Shown here one piece after another: positions 43,814 through 52,648 of a stretch of 64,000 bases of DNA. The notes beneath the pieces are model-generated. The model searched no databases. It was given only the letters and a program-made list of their open reading frames with translations, and was not told the DNA's origin. The DNA lies in contig NZ_BAABFN010000004.1 in assembly GCF_039541075.1 (NCBI RefSeq), positions 124,001-188,000 of the forward strand. Direction: 5' to 3'. Position 1 is the stretch's first letter, and each line of letters begins with the position of its first letter. The stretch comes from Compostibacter hankyongensis (GTDB taxonomy: Bacteria; Bacteroidota; Bacteroidia; Chitinophagales; Chitinophagaceae). A program made the position numbers and the translations under genes.

Positions 43814-44284
43814 TCAGAACCGGAACCAGGGATGGAAGCCGAGCGCGGTCCGGAAGGGCCAAGGAATAGCCAGCAGGATCAGAATGAAGGCAATACCGAA
43901 ATAGGCCAGCGATTTTTTATGCTTCTTGATATCGGAAGGCGCTTTCTTGACTACGGAACGGCCTATATGAACAATGATCAGCGCAAGGATCATCATGGTT
44001 TCGTGCTCGATGGTAAAAAAACGGGTGCTGCTCTGCTGCATCACCGCGCTCATGCCGGCGGACTGGATGGCCTTCAGGCCCATAGGTCCGAAGAAGTACA
44101 GCCCCAGACCGATCAGCATCTGCAGGTCGCAGCTGATCATGAAAAAGAGATTGCTCCTGTTGTCTCCCGCGGTATACGGTGTGTTGGAAAAAGTACCTTT
44201 CATCGAACGGGCAATGGTCCATATAGCGGTGATCACCACAGCCCAGCGCAGCCAGGAGTGAAGGATCAGGAGCAGTGTATGCAT
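43814..44284 (-). CDS. Small four-helix membrane protein, possible b-type cytochrome
   Basis: 156 residues with four hydrophobic helices: LLLILHSWLRWAVVITAIWTI, LFFMISCDLQMLIGLGLYFFG, TMMILALIIVHIGRSVV and SLAYFGIAFILILLAIPW. His residues near helix ends (LHSW, IEHETMM, IVHIGRS) could bind haem, and close relatives in Bacteroidota are usually labelled cytochrome b-like, but this is not proven. Inner membrane. Its start faces the XRE-S24 regulator, so their promoters overlap. Confidence 0.7.
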   Translation of the reverse strand: MHTLLLILHSWLRWAVVITAIWTIARSMKGTFSNTPYTAGDNRSNLFFMISCDLQMLIGLGLYFFGPMGLKAIQSAGMSAVMQQSSTRFFTIEHETMMILALIIVHIGRSVVKKAPSDIKKHKKSLAYFGIAFILILLAIPWPFRTALGFHPWFRF

Positions 44285-44354
44285 AACAGATAGGTTTCCT
44301 GCAAAAATAGGTTAAACCACCTGAATAACAGAGAAAAGAAAGCAGGAATATATC

Positions 44355-44411
44355 TTGCATTTGAAATAAAAATACTAAATTTGTTAGTAAAACGGCACTA
44401 AATTAATTAGC
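44355..44411 (+). promoter_or_regulatory. Promoter with two ACTAA-N5-TTAG operators for the XRE-S24 regulator
   Basis: Operator-like palindromes ACTAA-ATTTG-TTAGT (44374-44388) and ACTAA-ATTAA-TTAGC (44397-44411) are 23 bases apart. The first overlaps the -7 box TAAATTTG (44376-44383), which sits 18 bases after TTG (44355-44357). The layout suggests negative autoregulation by the downstream helix-turn-helix protein. Confidence 0.7.
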
Positions 44412-44424
44412 AAAACCGGATATT

Positions 44425-45174
44425 ATGGCAACGGTAAACGGAAATCTGAAGTATCTGCGTAAGCTACGGGCATGGACCCAGGAAGAAATGGCCGGCAAGC
44501 TGGGTATCAAGCGCTCGCTGCTCGGCGCTTATGAAGAAGGACGGGCAGAGCCGCGTACCGGTGTGCTGGAGAGGGTGAGCGATCTCTTCCGGATATCTAT
44601 CGACGATCTGCTGCGGAAAGATCTCGGCGCGGAAGGCGATGCTTATCTCAGCCACCGCCGGGCCCTGAAGGCTGCGGGGCAGCGGCAGTTTATCGAGTTT
44701 GTGCCCGTAAAGGCGGCGGCGGGCTACCTGGCCGGGTATAACGATGAAGAGTTTGTGGAAGAGCTGAACACCTTTACCCTGCCGATGCTGGGCGGAGGGC
44801 ATTACCGGGCCTTTGAGATCAGCGGGGATTCTATGCTGCCCGTGGAATCCGGCTCGGTGGTGGTGGGACATAAAGTCGACAGCTGGGACGATATAAAGAA
44901 CAACCAGTCCTATATTGTAGTGATGCCCCGGGAAGGGATCGTATACAAACGCATCCTCAAGAACAACCGCAACAAGAACCGGCTGAGCCTGGTATCGGAC
45001 AACCCACAGTATGAGCCCTATGCCGTTTCGCTGGAGGAAGTCCGCGAGATCTGGCAGGCCGATGCGGTCATTAACAAGATCAATACCCATCAGCGCCTGA
45101 ATGTAAATCACCTGGCCGATATCGTCAACCACCTGCAGGAACAGGTAAGCGTGCTTAAAAAGAAGATACGGTAA
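44425..45174 (+). CDS. XRE-family regulator with LexA-like S24 peptidase domain
   Basis: 249 residues. Residues about 6-58 are an XRE helix-turn-helix (YLRKLRAWTQEEMAGKLGIKRSLLGAYEEGRAEP). The C-terminal half is an S24/LexA-like domain with the putative Ser136 in FEISGDSMLP and Lys175 in GIVYKRIL, and a possible Ala-Gly cleavage bond in VKAAAGY (98-100). A coiled helix closes the protein. Such proteins are widespread in Bacteroidota but have not been assigned a stimulus. It may self-cleave on a stress signal; two matching palindromes lie directly upstream. Confidence 0.92.
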   Translation: MATVNGNLKYLRKLRAWTQEEMAGKLGIKRSLLGAYEEGRAEPRTGVLERVSDLFRISIDDLLRKDLGAEGDAYLSHRRALKAAGQRQFIEFVPVKAAAGYLAGYNDEEFVEELNTFTLPMLGGGHYRAFEISGDSMLPVESGSVVVGHKVDSWDDIKNNQSYIVVMPREGIVYKRILKNNRNKNRLSLVSDNPQYEPYAVSLEEVREIWQADAVINKINTHQRLNVNHLADIVNHLQEQVSVLKKKIR

Positions 45175-45198
45175 GAAATGCCGTTCCTTTGTGCCTGC

Positions 45199-45699
45199 TC
45201 AATCGCCCGATGAGATTCCTGCATCGGTATCCGGAGAAAGCCCCTGCCGTCTTGCTGCAAAGAACGCCTTTATCAGCTGCAGGCATTCCGTTTCGCAGAT
45301 ACCGGCATCGATGCGGGTACGGGGATGGAAAGGAGAGCGGGTACCGGTGCTCCGGCGGTAACCGTTTTTTTCGTCCGGCGCTCCGTATACGATACGTCCG
45401 ATCTTGCTCCAGTATAATGCTCCGGCGCACATCAGGCACGGCTCCAGGGTCACATACAGGGTAGCCTCGCTCAGGTATTTGCTGCCCAGGGCATGAAAGG
45501 CGGCGGTCAGCGCGATCATCTCCGCATGCGCCGTACAATCGCGGAGCAGCTCTACCTGGTTGTATCCCCGGGCAATGATCCGCTCCCCGGAGACGATGAC
45601 GGCGCCTACGGGCACTTCTTCTGCTTCCAGCGCCCTGCGCGCTTCTTTCAGGGCCTGCTGCATAAAGTAATGATCCTGCCCGGATGACGAAATATCCAT
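45199..45699 (-). CDS. tadA: TadA-like nucleoside deaminase
   Basis: 166 residues. Zinc-dependent deaminase motifs: His58-Ala-Glu60 (TAHAEMIAL) and PCLMC with Cys88 and Cys91 (TLEPCLMCAGAL). The EEVPVGAVIV start and the GICETECLQLIKAFFAARR end match tRNA(adenine-34) deaminase, which makes wobble inosine. Cytoplasmic. A cytosine or guanine deaminase role is a less likely alternative. Confidence 0.88.
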   Translation of the reverse strand: MDISSSGQDHYFMQQALKEARRALEAEEVPVGAVIVSGERIIARGYNQVELLRDCTAHAEMIALTAAFHALGSKYLSEATLYVTLEPCLMCAGALYWSKIGRIVYGAPDEKNGYRRSTGTRSPFHPRTRIDAGICETECLQLIKAFFAARRQGLSPDTDAGISSGD

Positions 45700-45796
45700 A
45701 GTTCAAAAATAAGCATAACCGTGTTGTCTTCCTGTGACCGCCTTCCATGCCGGCGATGGCGGTATACCGCTCCGGTTGACATAAAGCTGGTTTTTA

Positions 45797-47920
45797 TTAC
45801 CAGGGTGTTTTCAGCAGCAGGCTCACATAGTAGTTTCTGCCGGGTGCGGCATTGTAATAACGGCCGCCGGCGGCATTGATATCGTTGCCCAGACTATAGC
45901 GGACATTCAGGATATTGTTGATGCCGGCAGACAGCTCCATGCGGGTAGCTCCGAAGATATGACGGCGATAGGCCAGCTGCAGCTCCAGCAGCTGGAAGGC
46001 GGCGGCATAGGCCGTATTGGCATCGTCCAGGGGCGTCTTACCGGTATAACGGTAGGTGATATGCGCCGCTATACCCGGCTTTGTGTCCAGGTCGAGGCCC
46101 GCTGCTACCGCATATCCCGCGGTACCGGGCAGCCGGCTGCCAGAATAATCCTTGTCGATGATCACGTAATGCCTGTACCGGAAATCGTACAACGTATGGC
46201 TGCTCCAGAGCCGGCCCGAGCGTATGAAGCCGGAGCGGCTTTCGTAAGGCGTCCAGGACAGGTAAGCCTCCAGTCCTTTCTGGCGGGTACCGCCGGCGTT
46301 GACAAAATAATCCGCCCCGCTGCTGTCCCGGCGCTGGGAAATACTCTGGCTAAGATTGAACCAGAACCCGCTGACATCAAAATACAGGCGGCGCCGGGCC
46401 AGATATCCCCGGGCGCCGGCGTCGTAGCTGATCCCCCTTTCCGCCTGCAGCGAGGGGTCCAGGATGCCGGTAGACGGCAGCAGCTCCGCCAGCGTGGGCG
46501 GGGAAAAGCCTTTGGACAGGCTGGCATAGAAGGTAAGGTCTGCCGGCAGCTTTTTTAAAAGGGCGATACGCGGAGCCACTACCGGATCAAACCGCTTGGA
46601 TGTGTAGCGTACGGGCGTTGACGATAGCCTTCTGAACCGGAGGTCCGCCATGTTGACGCTGGCGCCCGCCACCACATTCCAGCCTTTGCGGAAGGTAAGA
46701 TCGGCCTGGGCAAAGGCCAGCGTGGTAACATCCTGCACTTCATCGTCTGTCTGCAGCGCATCCGGCTTACCGTTGTGATTATCGAAGTCCCGGATGTTGA
46801 AAAAGCCCTGCTGGGCTTCGGCGCCGAGGATAAATGCCGCTTCCGTGCCGTTCCACCCGGGACGATAGCTGAAAGCGGTCCTGCCGCCCCAGTGCGGCTC
46901 TTTGCGGATCTCATAATTACGGAAGGTCGGGTTCTCGAGGTGGGTGTAGGCGCCGTACAGGACCGTAGTGTTAAAGAGATGCTCAGCCAGGCGGTAAGTA
47001 TGGTTCAGACCGGCAAAAAAGGTCTTTTGATGGATGGCCGCTTTGCTGTCCGCAGCAGAAGGATAGGGGCCGCTGGCGGGTCTTGCCGCCTTGGGGTTCT
47101 GCTCGTATTCCGCACGGGTCAGCGCCCCGGGGGTTTCGTAAAAAAGGTCGGTATAGTGCATAAACACCGAAAGCTGCTGCCGCTCATCCTGCTTAAGCAA
47201 GGCTTCATAGGAAAAGTTTTGCTGCCGCGTACGGCTTTGATCGCGGTAGCCGTTGCTCTCCGTCTGCGCGTAACGAAGCAGGCTTACTGCGCCTCCTTCT
47301 CCCCATTTCAGGCCTGCGCTGATCCCTTTCAGCCCGAAGCTGCCGCCGGTCAGCCGGAGGGTGGCCGACCGGGAGCTGTCTTCTTCAGCAAACAGCGGAC
47401 TGTGTATCAGCACCACGCCGCCGGTTCCCGCTCCGTAGATGCTGGAGGAAGGCCCGCGGATGATGTCGATGGAGGAAAAGTCGTCATAGCTGAGCTGATT
47501 CAGATAGGTATTTCCGCCGGGGTCCGTATAGGGGATACCGTTATAGTATATTTTTACATTCCTGACGCCGAAGGGAGAACGGAGGGAACTGCCGCGTATG
47601 TTCAGCCGGTAGCTGAGCGGGGAGCGTTGCTCCATCCGCACGCCCGGCAGCGTATTGATGGCTAAAAGGATGCCGGTGGGCGCGTACCGGCTCAGGTCGC
47701 TCCCGGAAAGATGGCCGATGGCGGCCGGCTGGCTGCCCAGCTTTTTGTTGCCTTCAAAAGCCTGGATGACCACTTCGGATAAGGCATTGCGAAGCACCGG
47801 CGTGCCGGGGACGGTGCTGTCTCCGTCGGACTGCTGCGCAGCAACGGACCCGCAGAGGATAGCAGGCAGGAGCAATGCGCCTGCCCCCCGACAAAGGCAG
47901 GCCTTGATCTTCTGTTTCAT
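45797..47920 (-). CDS. TonB-dependent outer-membrane receptor
   Basis: 707 residues with a signal peptide (LLPAILCGSVAAQ). Plug: LSEVVIQAFEGNKKLGSQPAAIGHL, LPGVRMEQRSPLSYRLNIRGSSLRSPFGVRNVKIYYNGIP and IDIIRGPSSSIYGAGTGGVVLI; barrel ends YYVSLLLKTPW with the aromatic terminus. Shorter than SusC proteins, lacking CarboxypepD_reg, so of the siderophore/vitamin-type family. It starts 3 bases after the ligA stop on the same strand. Ligand unknown; iron chelates are likely candidates. Confidence 0.93.
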   Translation of the reverse strand: MKQKIKACLCRGAGALLLPAILCGSVAAQQSDGDSTVPGTPVLRNALSEVVIQAFEGNKKLGSQPAAIGHLSGSDLSRYAPTGILLAINTLPGVRMEQRSPLSYRLNIRGSSLRSPFGVRNVKIYYNGIPYTDPGGNTYLNQLSYDDFSSIDIIRGPSSSIYGAGTGGVVLIHSPLFAEEDSSRSATLRLTGGSFGLKGISAGLKWGEGGAVSLLRYAQTESNGYRDQSRTRQQNFSYEALLKQDERQQLSVFMHYTDLFYETPGALTRAEYEQNPKAARPASGPYPSAADSKAAIHQKTFFAGLNHTYRLAEHLFNTTVLYGAYTHLENPTFRNYEIRKEPHWGGRTAFSYRPGWNGTEAAFILGAEAQQGFFNIRDFDNHNGKPDALQTDDEVQDVTTLAFAQADLTFRKGWNVVAGASVNMADLRFRRLSSTPVRYTSKRFDPVVAPRIALLKKLPADLTFYASLSKGFSPPTLAELLPSTGILDPSLQAERGISYDAGARGYLARRRLYFDVSGFWFNLSQSISQRRDSSGADYFVNAGGTRQKGLEAYLSWTPYESRSGFIRSGRLWSSHTLYDFRYRHYVIIDKDYSGSRLPGTAGYAVAAGLDLDTKPGIAAHITYRYTGKTPLDDANTAYAAAFQLLELQLAYRRHIFGATRMELSAGINNILNVRYSLGNDINAAGGRYYNAAPGRNYYVSLLLKTPW

Positions 47921-47923
47921 GAT

Positions 47924-50062
47924 TCAGTCTTCTGTGTCTTTCGTCTTTTCACCGGGAGCCGCCATCTTTAGAAAAGCATCCTCGCTGAGAATATGTATGG
48001 AAGCGATCTTTTTTGCCTTTTCAAGTTTGGAGCCTGCATCTTCGCCCACCACCAGATAGTTCAGCTTGCTGCTGACGCCGCTGAGGATCTTCCCGCCCAT
48101 CTGCTCCACCATCGCCTCGGCTTCGCTTCTTTTCAGGCGTGCCAGGGTACCGGTAAAGAGAAAGGTCTGGCCTTCCAGCTGATGGCTGGCCGGATCGGAG
48201 CGGGGCGTATCGCGGCTGATGTTCAGCCCGAGCGTCTCCAGCTGCTTCAGGATATGCCGGTTGTCCGGGTTGCTGAAAAACTCGATAACGCTGCCGGCTA
48301 CCTTCGGACCGATATCTTCCAGCTCCAGCAGGCTGGCCTCGCTGAGGTGTTCCAGATCGGGGAGGCGCTCCACGGCATGCGCCAGGGTTTTTGCGGTGGT
48401 TTCCCCCACATACCGGATGCCCAGGGCATAGATCAGGCGGTGCAGGGGCTGCTGCTTGGAATGCTCAACGGCCTGTTTCAGGTTATCCACCGATCTTTGG
48501 CCAAAGCCTTCCAGGGTTCCTATCTTTTCAAAGTCGAGCCGGTAGATGCCCGGGATATCCCTGAGCAGGCCCAGCGAATAAAAACGCCGGATATTGGCTT
48601 CTCCCAGGCTGTGGATATCCATGGCATTTTTGCTGACAAAATGAATCAGCCTTTCCAGCACCTGTGCCTCGCAGTTGATGTTCACACAGCGCCAGGCGCT
48701 TTCTCCCGGCGCCTTATACAGTTCGTCTCCGCAGACCGGGCAGTGGGTGGGGAACCGGATTTCCTTTTCGCTGCCATTCCTGAGCTCGGCCAGCGGCTTG
48801 ACGATGTAAGGAATCACGTCTCCTGCGCGCTCCACCAGTACGGTGTCGCCTATACGTAGATCCTTCTCCCTTACCACATCCTCGTTGAAGAGCGATACAG
48901 AAGCTACCGTCACCCCTCCGATGGGTACGGGATCGATCTTGGCTACCGGGGTGATGGAGCCGGTTCGCCCTACCTGGAACTCTATCCTGAGCAGCTTGCT
49001 GGTTGCCTGCCGGGCTTTGAACTTAAAGGCCATGGCCCAGCGCGGATGATGGGTGGTCATGCCCATCTTTTCCTGCAGGGCATAATCGTTTACCTTGATG
49101 ACCACGCCGTCCACCTCGTAGGGGAGGTCGTCCCGCTGGGTTTCAAAGCGATGACACCATTCCACCACATTGGCGATGCCGGCTATTTTGCGCGTTGCCT
49201 TCAGCGGCGTACGGAACCCCAGCTCCTGCAGCATCTCCAGGGTGCCGTAGTGGGTCTTCAGCGCTTCTTCTTCGCCCGCTGCGCTCTCCGGCTGGTAGAA
49301 AGCGAGATGATACAGGAATGCCACCAGCCCGCGTTTGCCCACTTCCCGAGGATCCACCATGCGGAGCGAGCCGGAAGCCGCATTCCGGGGATTGGCCAGC
49401 GGGGGGAGATTATCGGCAAGCCGCTGCTCGTTGAACGTCTTAAAAGCATCCTTGTGGATGAGCACTTCCCCGCGGATCTCTGCCTGCCGTATGCCAAAGC
49501 GGGAAAAGGGAGCGGTGAGCGGGATGGACCTGATCTGACGGATATTGACGGTGATATCGTCTCCGGCGATGCCGTTGCCCCGGGTGGCGCCCCGGACCAG
49601 GCGGTCGTCTTCATAGATAAGCGAGATGCTGGCCCCGTCAAACTTGGGCTCTGCGCAGTATTCGATATCGCTGCTGCCCGTAAGGGAACCGTTTCGCCGC
49701 GCCCAGTCCAGCAGGTCGGCCTCGTTATAGGAGTTGTCCAGGCTCAGCATCGGCACCAGGTGCTGCACGGTGGGGAACGCACGGGTAAGTCCCTGTGCAA
49801 TACGTTGGGTCGGTGAATCCGGCGTGATCAGCTCCGGGCGGCGTTGTTCCAGCTGCTTCAGCAGGCTGAACAGTTTATCGTACTCCTGATCGGCCAGCAG
49901 TGGATCATCCTGGATATAATAACGCCAGTCGGCGAAGTTAATGACCTGGCGGACGTCGGCGATCGTTTGTTCGTCTGCGCCGCCGGCGCCGGAAGAACCG
50001 GCCTGCGCCAGCAGCTTGCCCGCCAGGCGGAGTAATTTTTGCGTCGTATTCTGATTATACAT
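47924..50062 (-). CDS. ligA: NAD-dependent DNA ligase LigA
   Basis: About 712 residues from the ATG at 50062 (MYNQNTTQKLLRLAG); an in-frame ATG at 50131 is less likely because it adds an Arg/Lys-rich stretch not typical of the family. Domains: helical Ia, adenylation domain with KxDG (AEPKFDGASISL), OB fold, four-Cys zinc finger (CPVCGDELY...CVNINC), helix-hairpin-helix repeats and a C-terminal BRCT domain (LEGQTFLFTGTLARLKRSEAEAMVEQMGG). It seals nicks during replication and repair. Confidence 0.97.
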   Translation of the reverse strand: MYNQNTTQKLLRLAGKLLAQAGSSGAGGADEQTIADVRQVINFADWRYYIQDDPLLADQEYDKLFSLLKQLEQRRPELITPDSPTQRIAQGLTRAFPTVQHLVPMLSLDNSYNEADLLDWARRNGSLTGSSDIEYCAEPKFDGASISLIYEDDRLVRGATRGNGIAGDDITVNIRQIRSIPLTAPFSRFGIRQAEIRGEVLIHKDAFKTFNEQRLADNLPPLANPRNAASGSLRMVDPREVGKRGLVAFLYHLAFYQPESAAGEEEALKTHYGTLEMLQELGFRTPLKATRKIAGIANVVEWCHRFETQRDDLPYEVDGVVIKVNDYALQEKMGMTTHHPRWAMAFKFKARQATSKLLRIEFQVGRTGSITPVAKIDPVPIGGVTVASVSLFNEDVVREKDLRIGDTVLVERAGDVIPYIVKPLAELRNGSEKEIRFPTHCPVCGDELYKAPGESAWRCVNINCEAQVLERLIHFVSKNAMDIHSLGEANIRRFYSLGLLRDIPGIYRLDFEKIGTLEGFGQRSVDNLKQAVEHSKQQPLHRLIYALGIRYVGETTAKTLAHAVERLPDLEHLSEASLLELEDIGPKVAGSVIEFFSNPDNRHILKQLETLGLNISRDTPRSDPASHQLEGQTFLFTGTLARLKRSEAEAMVEQMGGKILSGVSSKLNYLVVGEDAGSKLEKAKKIASIHILSEDAFLKMAAPGEKTKDTED

Positions 50063-50096
50063 TCCCTTGTAATATATTTTTATTTTACCTTCGGGG

Positions 50097-50123
50097 CGCT
50101 TTACCTGCCGGGGAGGTAGAGCG
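50097..50123. promoter_or_regulatory. 27-bp imperfect palindrome between ligA and the Nudix regulator
   Basis: CGCTTTACCT (50097-50106) and AGGTAGAGCG (50114-50123) pair in 9 of 10 positions around GCCGGGG. It lies 39 bases upstream of the Nudix-type regulator start. A weaker CGCT-N11-AGCG (50136-50154) follows. Candidate operator for the regulator. Confidence 0.5.
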
Positions 50124-50161
50124 ATAAACAATATGCGCTAAATAACTAAAAGCGTATTTCA

Positions 50162-50857
50162 ATGTCCAAATCTACTATTAAAAACATCAACACTCACGCT
50201 GTTGAGCTGAACGCTTATTTTGGCGTGGCCATCTCGGTGGACTGCGTGATCTTCGGATTCGACAAACGCGAGCTGAAAGTATTGCTGATCCGCTGCGACC
50301 TCCCGAAATACAAGGGAAAATGGTCTTTGCTGGGCGACCTGGTAGGGCCGGAGGAAGACCTGGACAAAGCGGCTTACCGGGTGCTGAAGGCGCGTACGGG
50401 ACTGCGGAACGTGTACCTGCAGCAGGTGCATACCTTCGGCGCACCGCGGCGTCATCCGGCGGGAAGGGTTGTTTCCACGGCCTATTATTCGCTGGTGAAT
50501 ATTTCGAACTGCAAGCTCACCACCCAGGCCAACGAACTGCACTGGCATCCCGTTAAGGATATCCGGACGCTGGCATTTGACCACAAGAAGATCTTCGATA
50601 CCTGTTTCGAACACCTGCAGGAAGATATTGTAAGAAGCCCGGTGGTATTTAAGCTGCTGCCGCAGAAGTTTTCGCTTCGCCAGCTCCAGCATGTGCATGA
50701 GGCCATCCTGGGCGTGGCGCTGGACCGCCGTAACTTCCGGAAAAAGATCATGAGCATGGAGCTCCTTGAGGATCTCAACGAAATGGAGAACGATGTGCCG
50801 CACCGTCCCGGAAGGCTCTACCGGCTGAAGCCCAAAGCGGTGGCTGCCCTGTCCTGA
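50162..50857 (+). CDS. Nudix-domain transcriptional regulator (NrtR/AraR-like) with degenerate Nudix box
   Basis: 231 residues. The N-terminal Nudix fold is seen in FGVAISVDCVIFGFDKRELKVLLIRCDLPKYKGKWSLLG, followed by the box region GPEEDLDKAAYRVLKARTG. The catalytic REUxEE is replaced by RVLKAR (residues 73-78), so it should not hydrolyse nucleotide diphosphates. The C-terminal winged-helix part (FSLRQLQHVHEAILGVALDRRNFRKKI) matches NrtR/AraR-type repressors. In Bacteroidota the known example AraR controls arabinose use; the effector and target here are unknown. Confidence 0.88.
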   Translation: MSKSTIKNINTHAVELNAYFGVAISVDCVIFGFDKRELKVLLIRCDLPKYKGKWSLLGDLVGPEEDLDKAAYRVLKARTGLRNVYLQQVHTFGAPRRHPAGRVVSTAYYSLVNISNCKLTTQANELHWHPVKDIRTLAFDHKKIFDTCFEHLQEDIVRSPVVFKLLPQKFSLRQLQHVHEAILGVALDRRNFRKKIMSMELLEDLNEMENDVPHRPGRLYRLKPKAVAALS

Positions 50858-50984
50858 TCTTTGCTTTTTTTGTCCGGCAATGCTGCCCCAGTCGCATCGC
50901 GGATAAAATAAGCCTATAATTTGCCAATATTCCCGTTCTTTTCCGGGTAAAATCGCGCTTACTTTGAAGGATAAAATTCTTCCT

Positions 50985-51812
50985 ATGAGCGACATTACCC
51001 TGCCTGCGCTGACCGATGCTGTAACCGTCACCGGCGAACAGGCCCGCGAGTTCCGGCAAAACGGACATATCCTGATACGGGATATCCTCAGTTCCGCAGA
51101 AGCGGCGGCTTACCGCGACGTGATCGTCGGCGCAGCCGACAAATACAATACCGAAAAAAGAAAGCTTGAAGACAGGGATACCTATGGCAAGGCGTTTCTG
51201 CAGATCATGAACCTCTGGCGTGTGGATGAAAAGGTGCGGCAGTTTGTGCTGGCTCCCCGTTTTGCCCGCATCGCCGCCCAGCTGCTCGGGGTGGAACGGG
51301 TACGCGTCTACCACGACCAGGCCCTGTTCAAAGAGCCGGGCGGCGGCCCGACGCCCTGGCACCAGGACCAGTACTACTGGCCGCTGGACACGCCGGATAC
51401 CATTACCATGTGGATGCCCCTGGTGGATATCACCATAGAGATGGGCATGCTCACCTTTGCTACGGGCTCGCATACCCGCGGATCGGTGTTTGATTACGAA
51501 ATTTCAGACGATTCGGAAAGTGAATTCGACCAGTATGTAAAAACGACGGGCTTCCCCATTACCCGGGCCACCCGCATGAAAGCGGGAGACGCCACCTGGC
51601 ATTACGGCTATACCATACACAATGCCCCGGGAAACGCTTCGCCCCTGAGGCGGGAGGTGATGACCATCATCTATTTTGCCGACGGCGCCCGCATTACCCC
51701 GCCTGTCAATAAATGGCAGGAGCAGGATCATCAGACTTGGCTGGGCGGATTGCCGATTGGGTCGCCGGCGGTGTCTGAGATGAACCCGGTACTTCCCACT
51801 CAAGAGATTTGA
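50985..51812 (+). CDS. Phytanoyl-CoA dioxygenase-family protein
   Basis: 275 residues from ATG 50985. Iron(II)/2-oxoglutarate-dependent oxygenase: the HxD pair is His126/Asp128 in TPWHQDQYYWPLD and the distal His is in YTIHNAPGN (about 212), followed by an Arg (REVMTIIYF) suited to 2-oxoglutarate binding. Other segments such as GHILIRDILS and MLTFATGSHTRG fit PhyH proteins. Substrate unknown; may hydroxylate a small metabolite or lipid. Ends in an AT-rich inverted repeat. Confidence 0.9.
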   Translation: MSDITLPALTDAVTVTGEQAREFRQNGHILIRDILSSAEAAAYRDVIVGAADKYNTEKRKLEDRDTYGKAFLQIMNLWRVDEKVRQFVLAPRFARIAAQLLGVERVRVYHDQALFKEPGGGPTPWHQDQYYWPLDTPDTITMWMPLVDITIEMGMLTFATGSHTRGSVFDYEISDDSESEFDQYVKTTGFPITRATRMKAGDATWHYGYTIHNAPGNASPLRREVMTIIYFADGARITPPVNKWQEQDHQTWLGGLPIGSPAVSEMNPVLPTQEI

Positions 51813-51881
51813 TGATTTGATGATGTGCTGATTTGATAATTACTCCATCGCCAAATTACCAAATTATCAAATCATCAAATC
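51806..51881. terminator. AT-rich inverted repeat between phyH-like gene and lspA
   Basis: GATTTGATGATTTGAT (51806-51821) pairs perfectly with ATCAAATCATCAAATC (51866-51881). An alternative inner hairpin pairs GATTTGATAATT (51830-51841) with AATTATCAAATC (51862-51873), sharing part of the right arm. The left arm includes the stop codon of the + strand gene; lspA ends 5 bases to the right. Likely a bidirectional terminator or repeat element. Confidence 0.6.
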
Positions 51882-51885
51882 AACT

Positions 51886-52500
51886 TTAGCTTCCCCGGTG
51901 CCGGTGAAAAAATCTTTTTTGGAAAAGCAGGATGGCGATGACGCCGACAGAGATGGAAGCATCCGCGATGTTGAACACCGGCTGGAAAAAGATAAAATAA
52001 TCTCCCCCCTTAAAGGGGATCCACCGGGGCAGGTATCCTTCGTACAGGGGAAAGTATAGCATATCCACCACCCGTCCGTGCAGGAAGCCCGCATATCCGC
52101 CGCCCGGCGGCAGAAAGCGGGCCAGCTCACTGTACCCCCCGGCAGAAAACAGCAGGCCGTAAAACAGGCTGTCGATGAGGTTGCCCATGGCGCCGGCCAG
52201 GATCAGGGCGCCGCAGATGATCAGCCCCTTGTGATACCGCTCGCGGACCAGCTTTTTCAGAAAGAAAAAACCGATCACCACCGCTACCAGCCGGAAGAGG
52301 GTAAGCAGCACCTTGCCCCATTCGCCCCCGAAGGAAATGCCGTAGGCCATCCCCTCGTTCTCGATGAAATGGATACGGAACCAATGCCCGATGACATTGA
52401 ATTCCTCCTGCATGTACATGTGCGTTTTGATCCAGAATTTCAAGGTCTGGTCGGCTACCAGTATAACGAGGATCAGGATGAGCGCGGAACGGAACTTCAA
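51886..52500 (-). CDS. lspA: Lipoprotein signal peptidase
   Basis: 204 residues with four TM helices. The catalytic Asp residues lie in GNLIDSLFYG (Asp110) and FNIADASISVG (Asp180), the two invariant motifs of type II signal peptidase, plus the conserved ADQTLK near the N-terminus. It cleaves prolipoproteins at the lipobox Cys, so processes the many lipoproteins of this window. Somewhat longer than usual (about 160-170) because of a loop between helices 3 and 4. Its promoter has a TACCTTTG box (52517-52524). Confidence 0.96.
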   Translation of the reverse strand: MKFRSALILILVILVADQTLKFWIKTHMYMQEEFNVIGHWFRIHFIENEGMAYGISFGGEWGKVLLTLFRLVAVVIGFFFLKKLVRERYHKGLIICGALILAGAMGNLIDSLFYGLLFSAGGYSELARFLPPGGGYAGFLHGRVVDMLYFPLYEGYLPRWIPFKGGDYFIFFQPVFNIADASISVGVIAILLFQKRFFHRHRGS

Positions 52501-52648
52501 GACGTTAAAATTTTGGCAAAGGTAATGGTTATTAAATTATTATACGTATCTGCCGGCTGCAGCGGACGGCCTCGGCACGCTGCGGCCTGATTTTTGCGCT
52601 AATGGAGCGGCGATTGCTCAATTAACAAAAATTTATATTTTAAAATAA

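Noticed and set aside
52553..52595. GC-rich hairpin followed by TTTTT upstream of the T9SS-cargo gene
   Set aside because: Pairing is imperfect (about 8 of 10) and no + strand gene ends upstream, so a terminator call was not justified.
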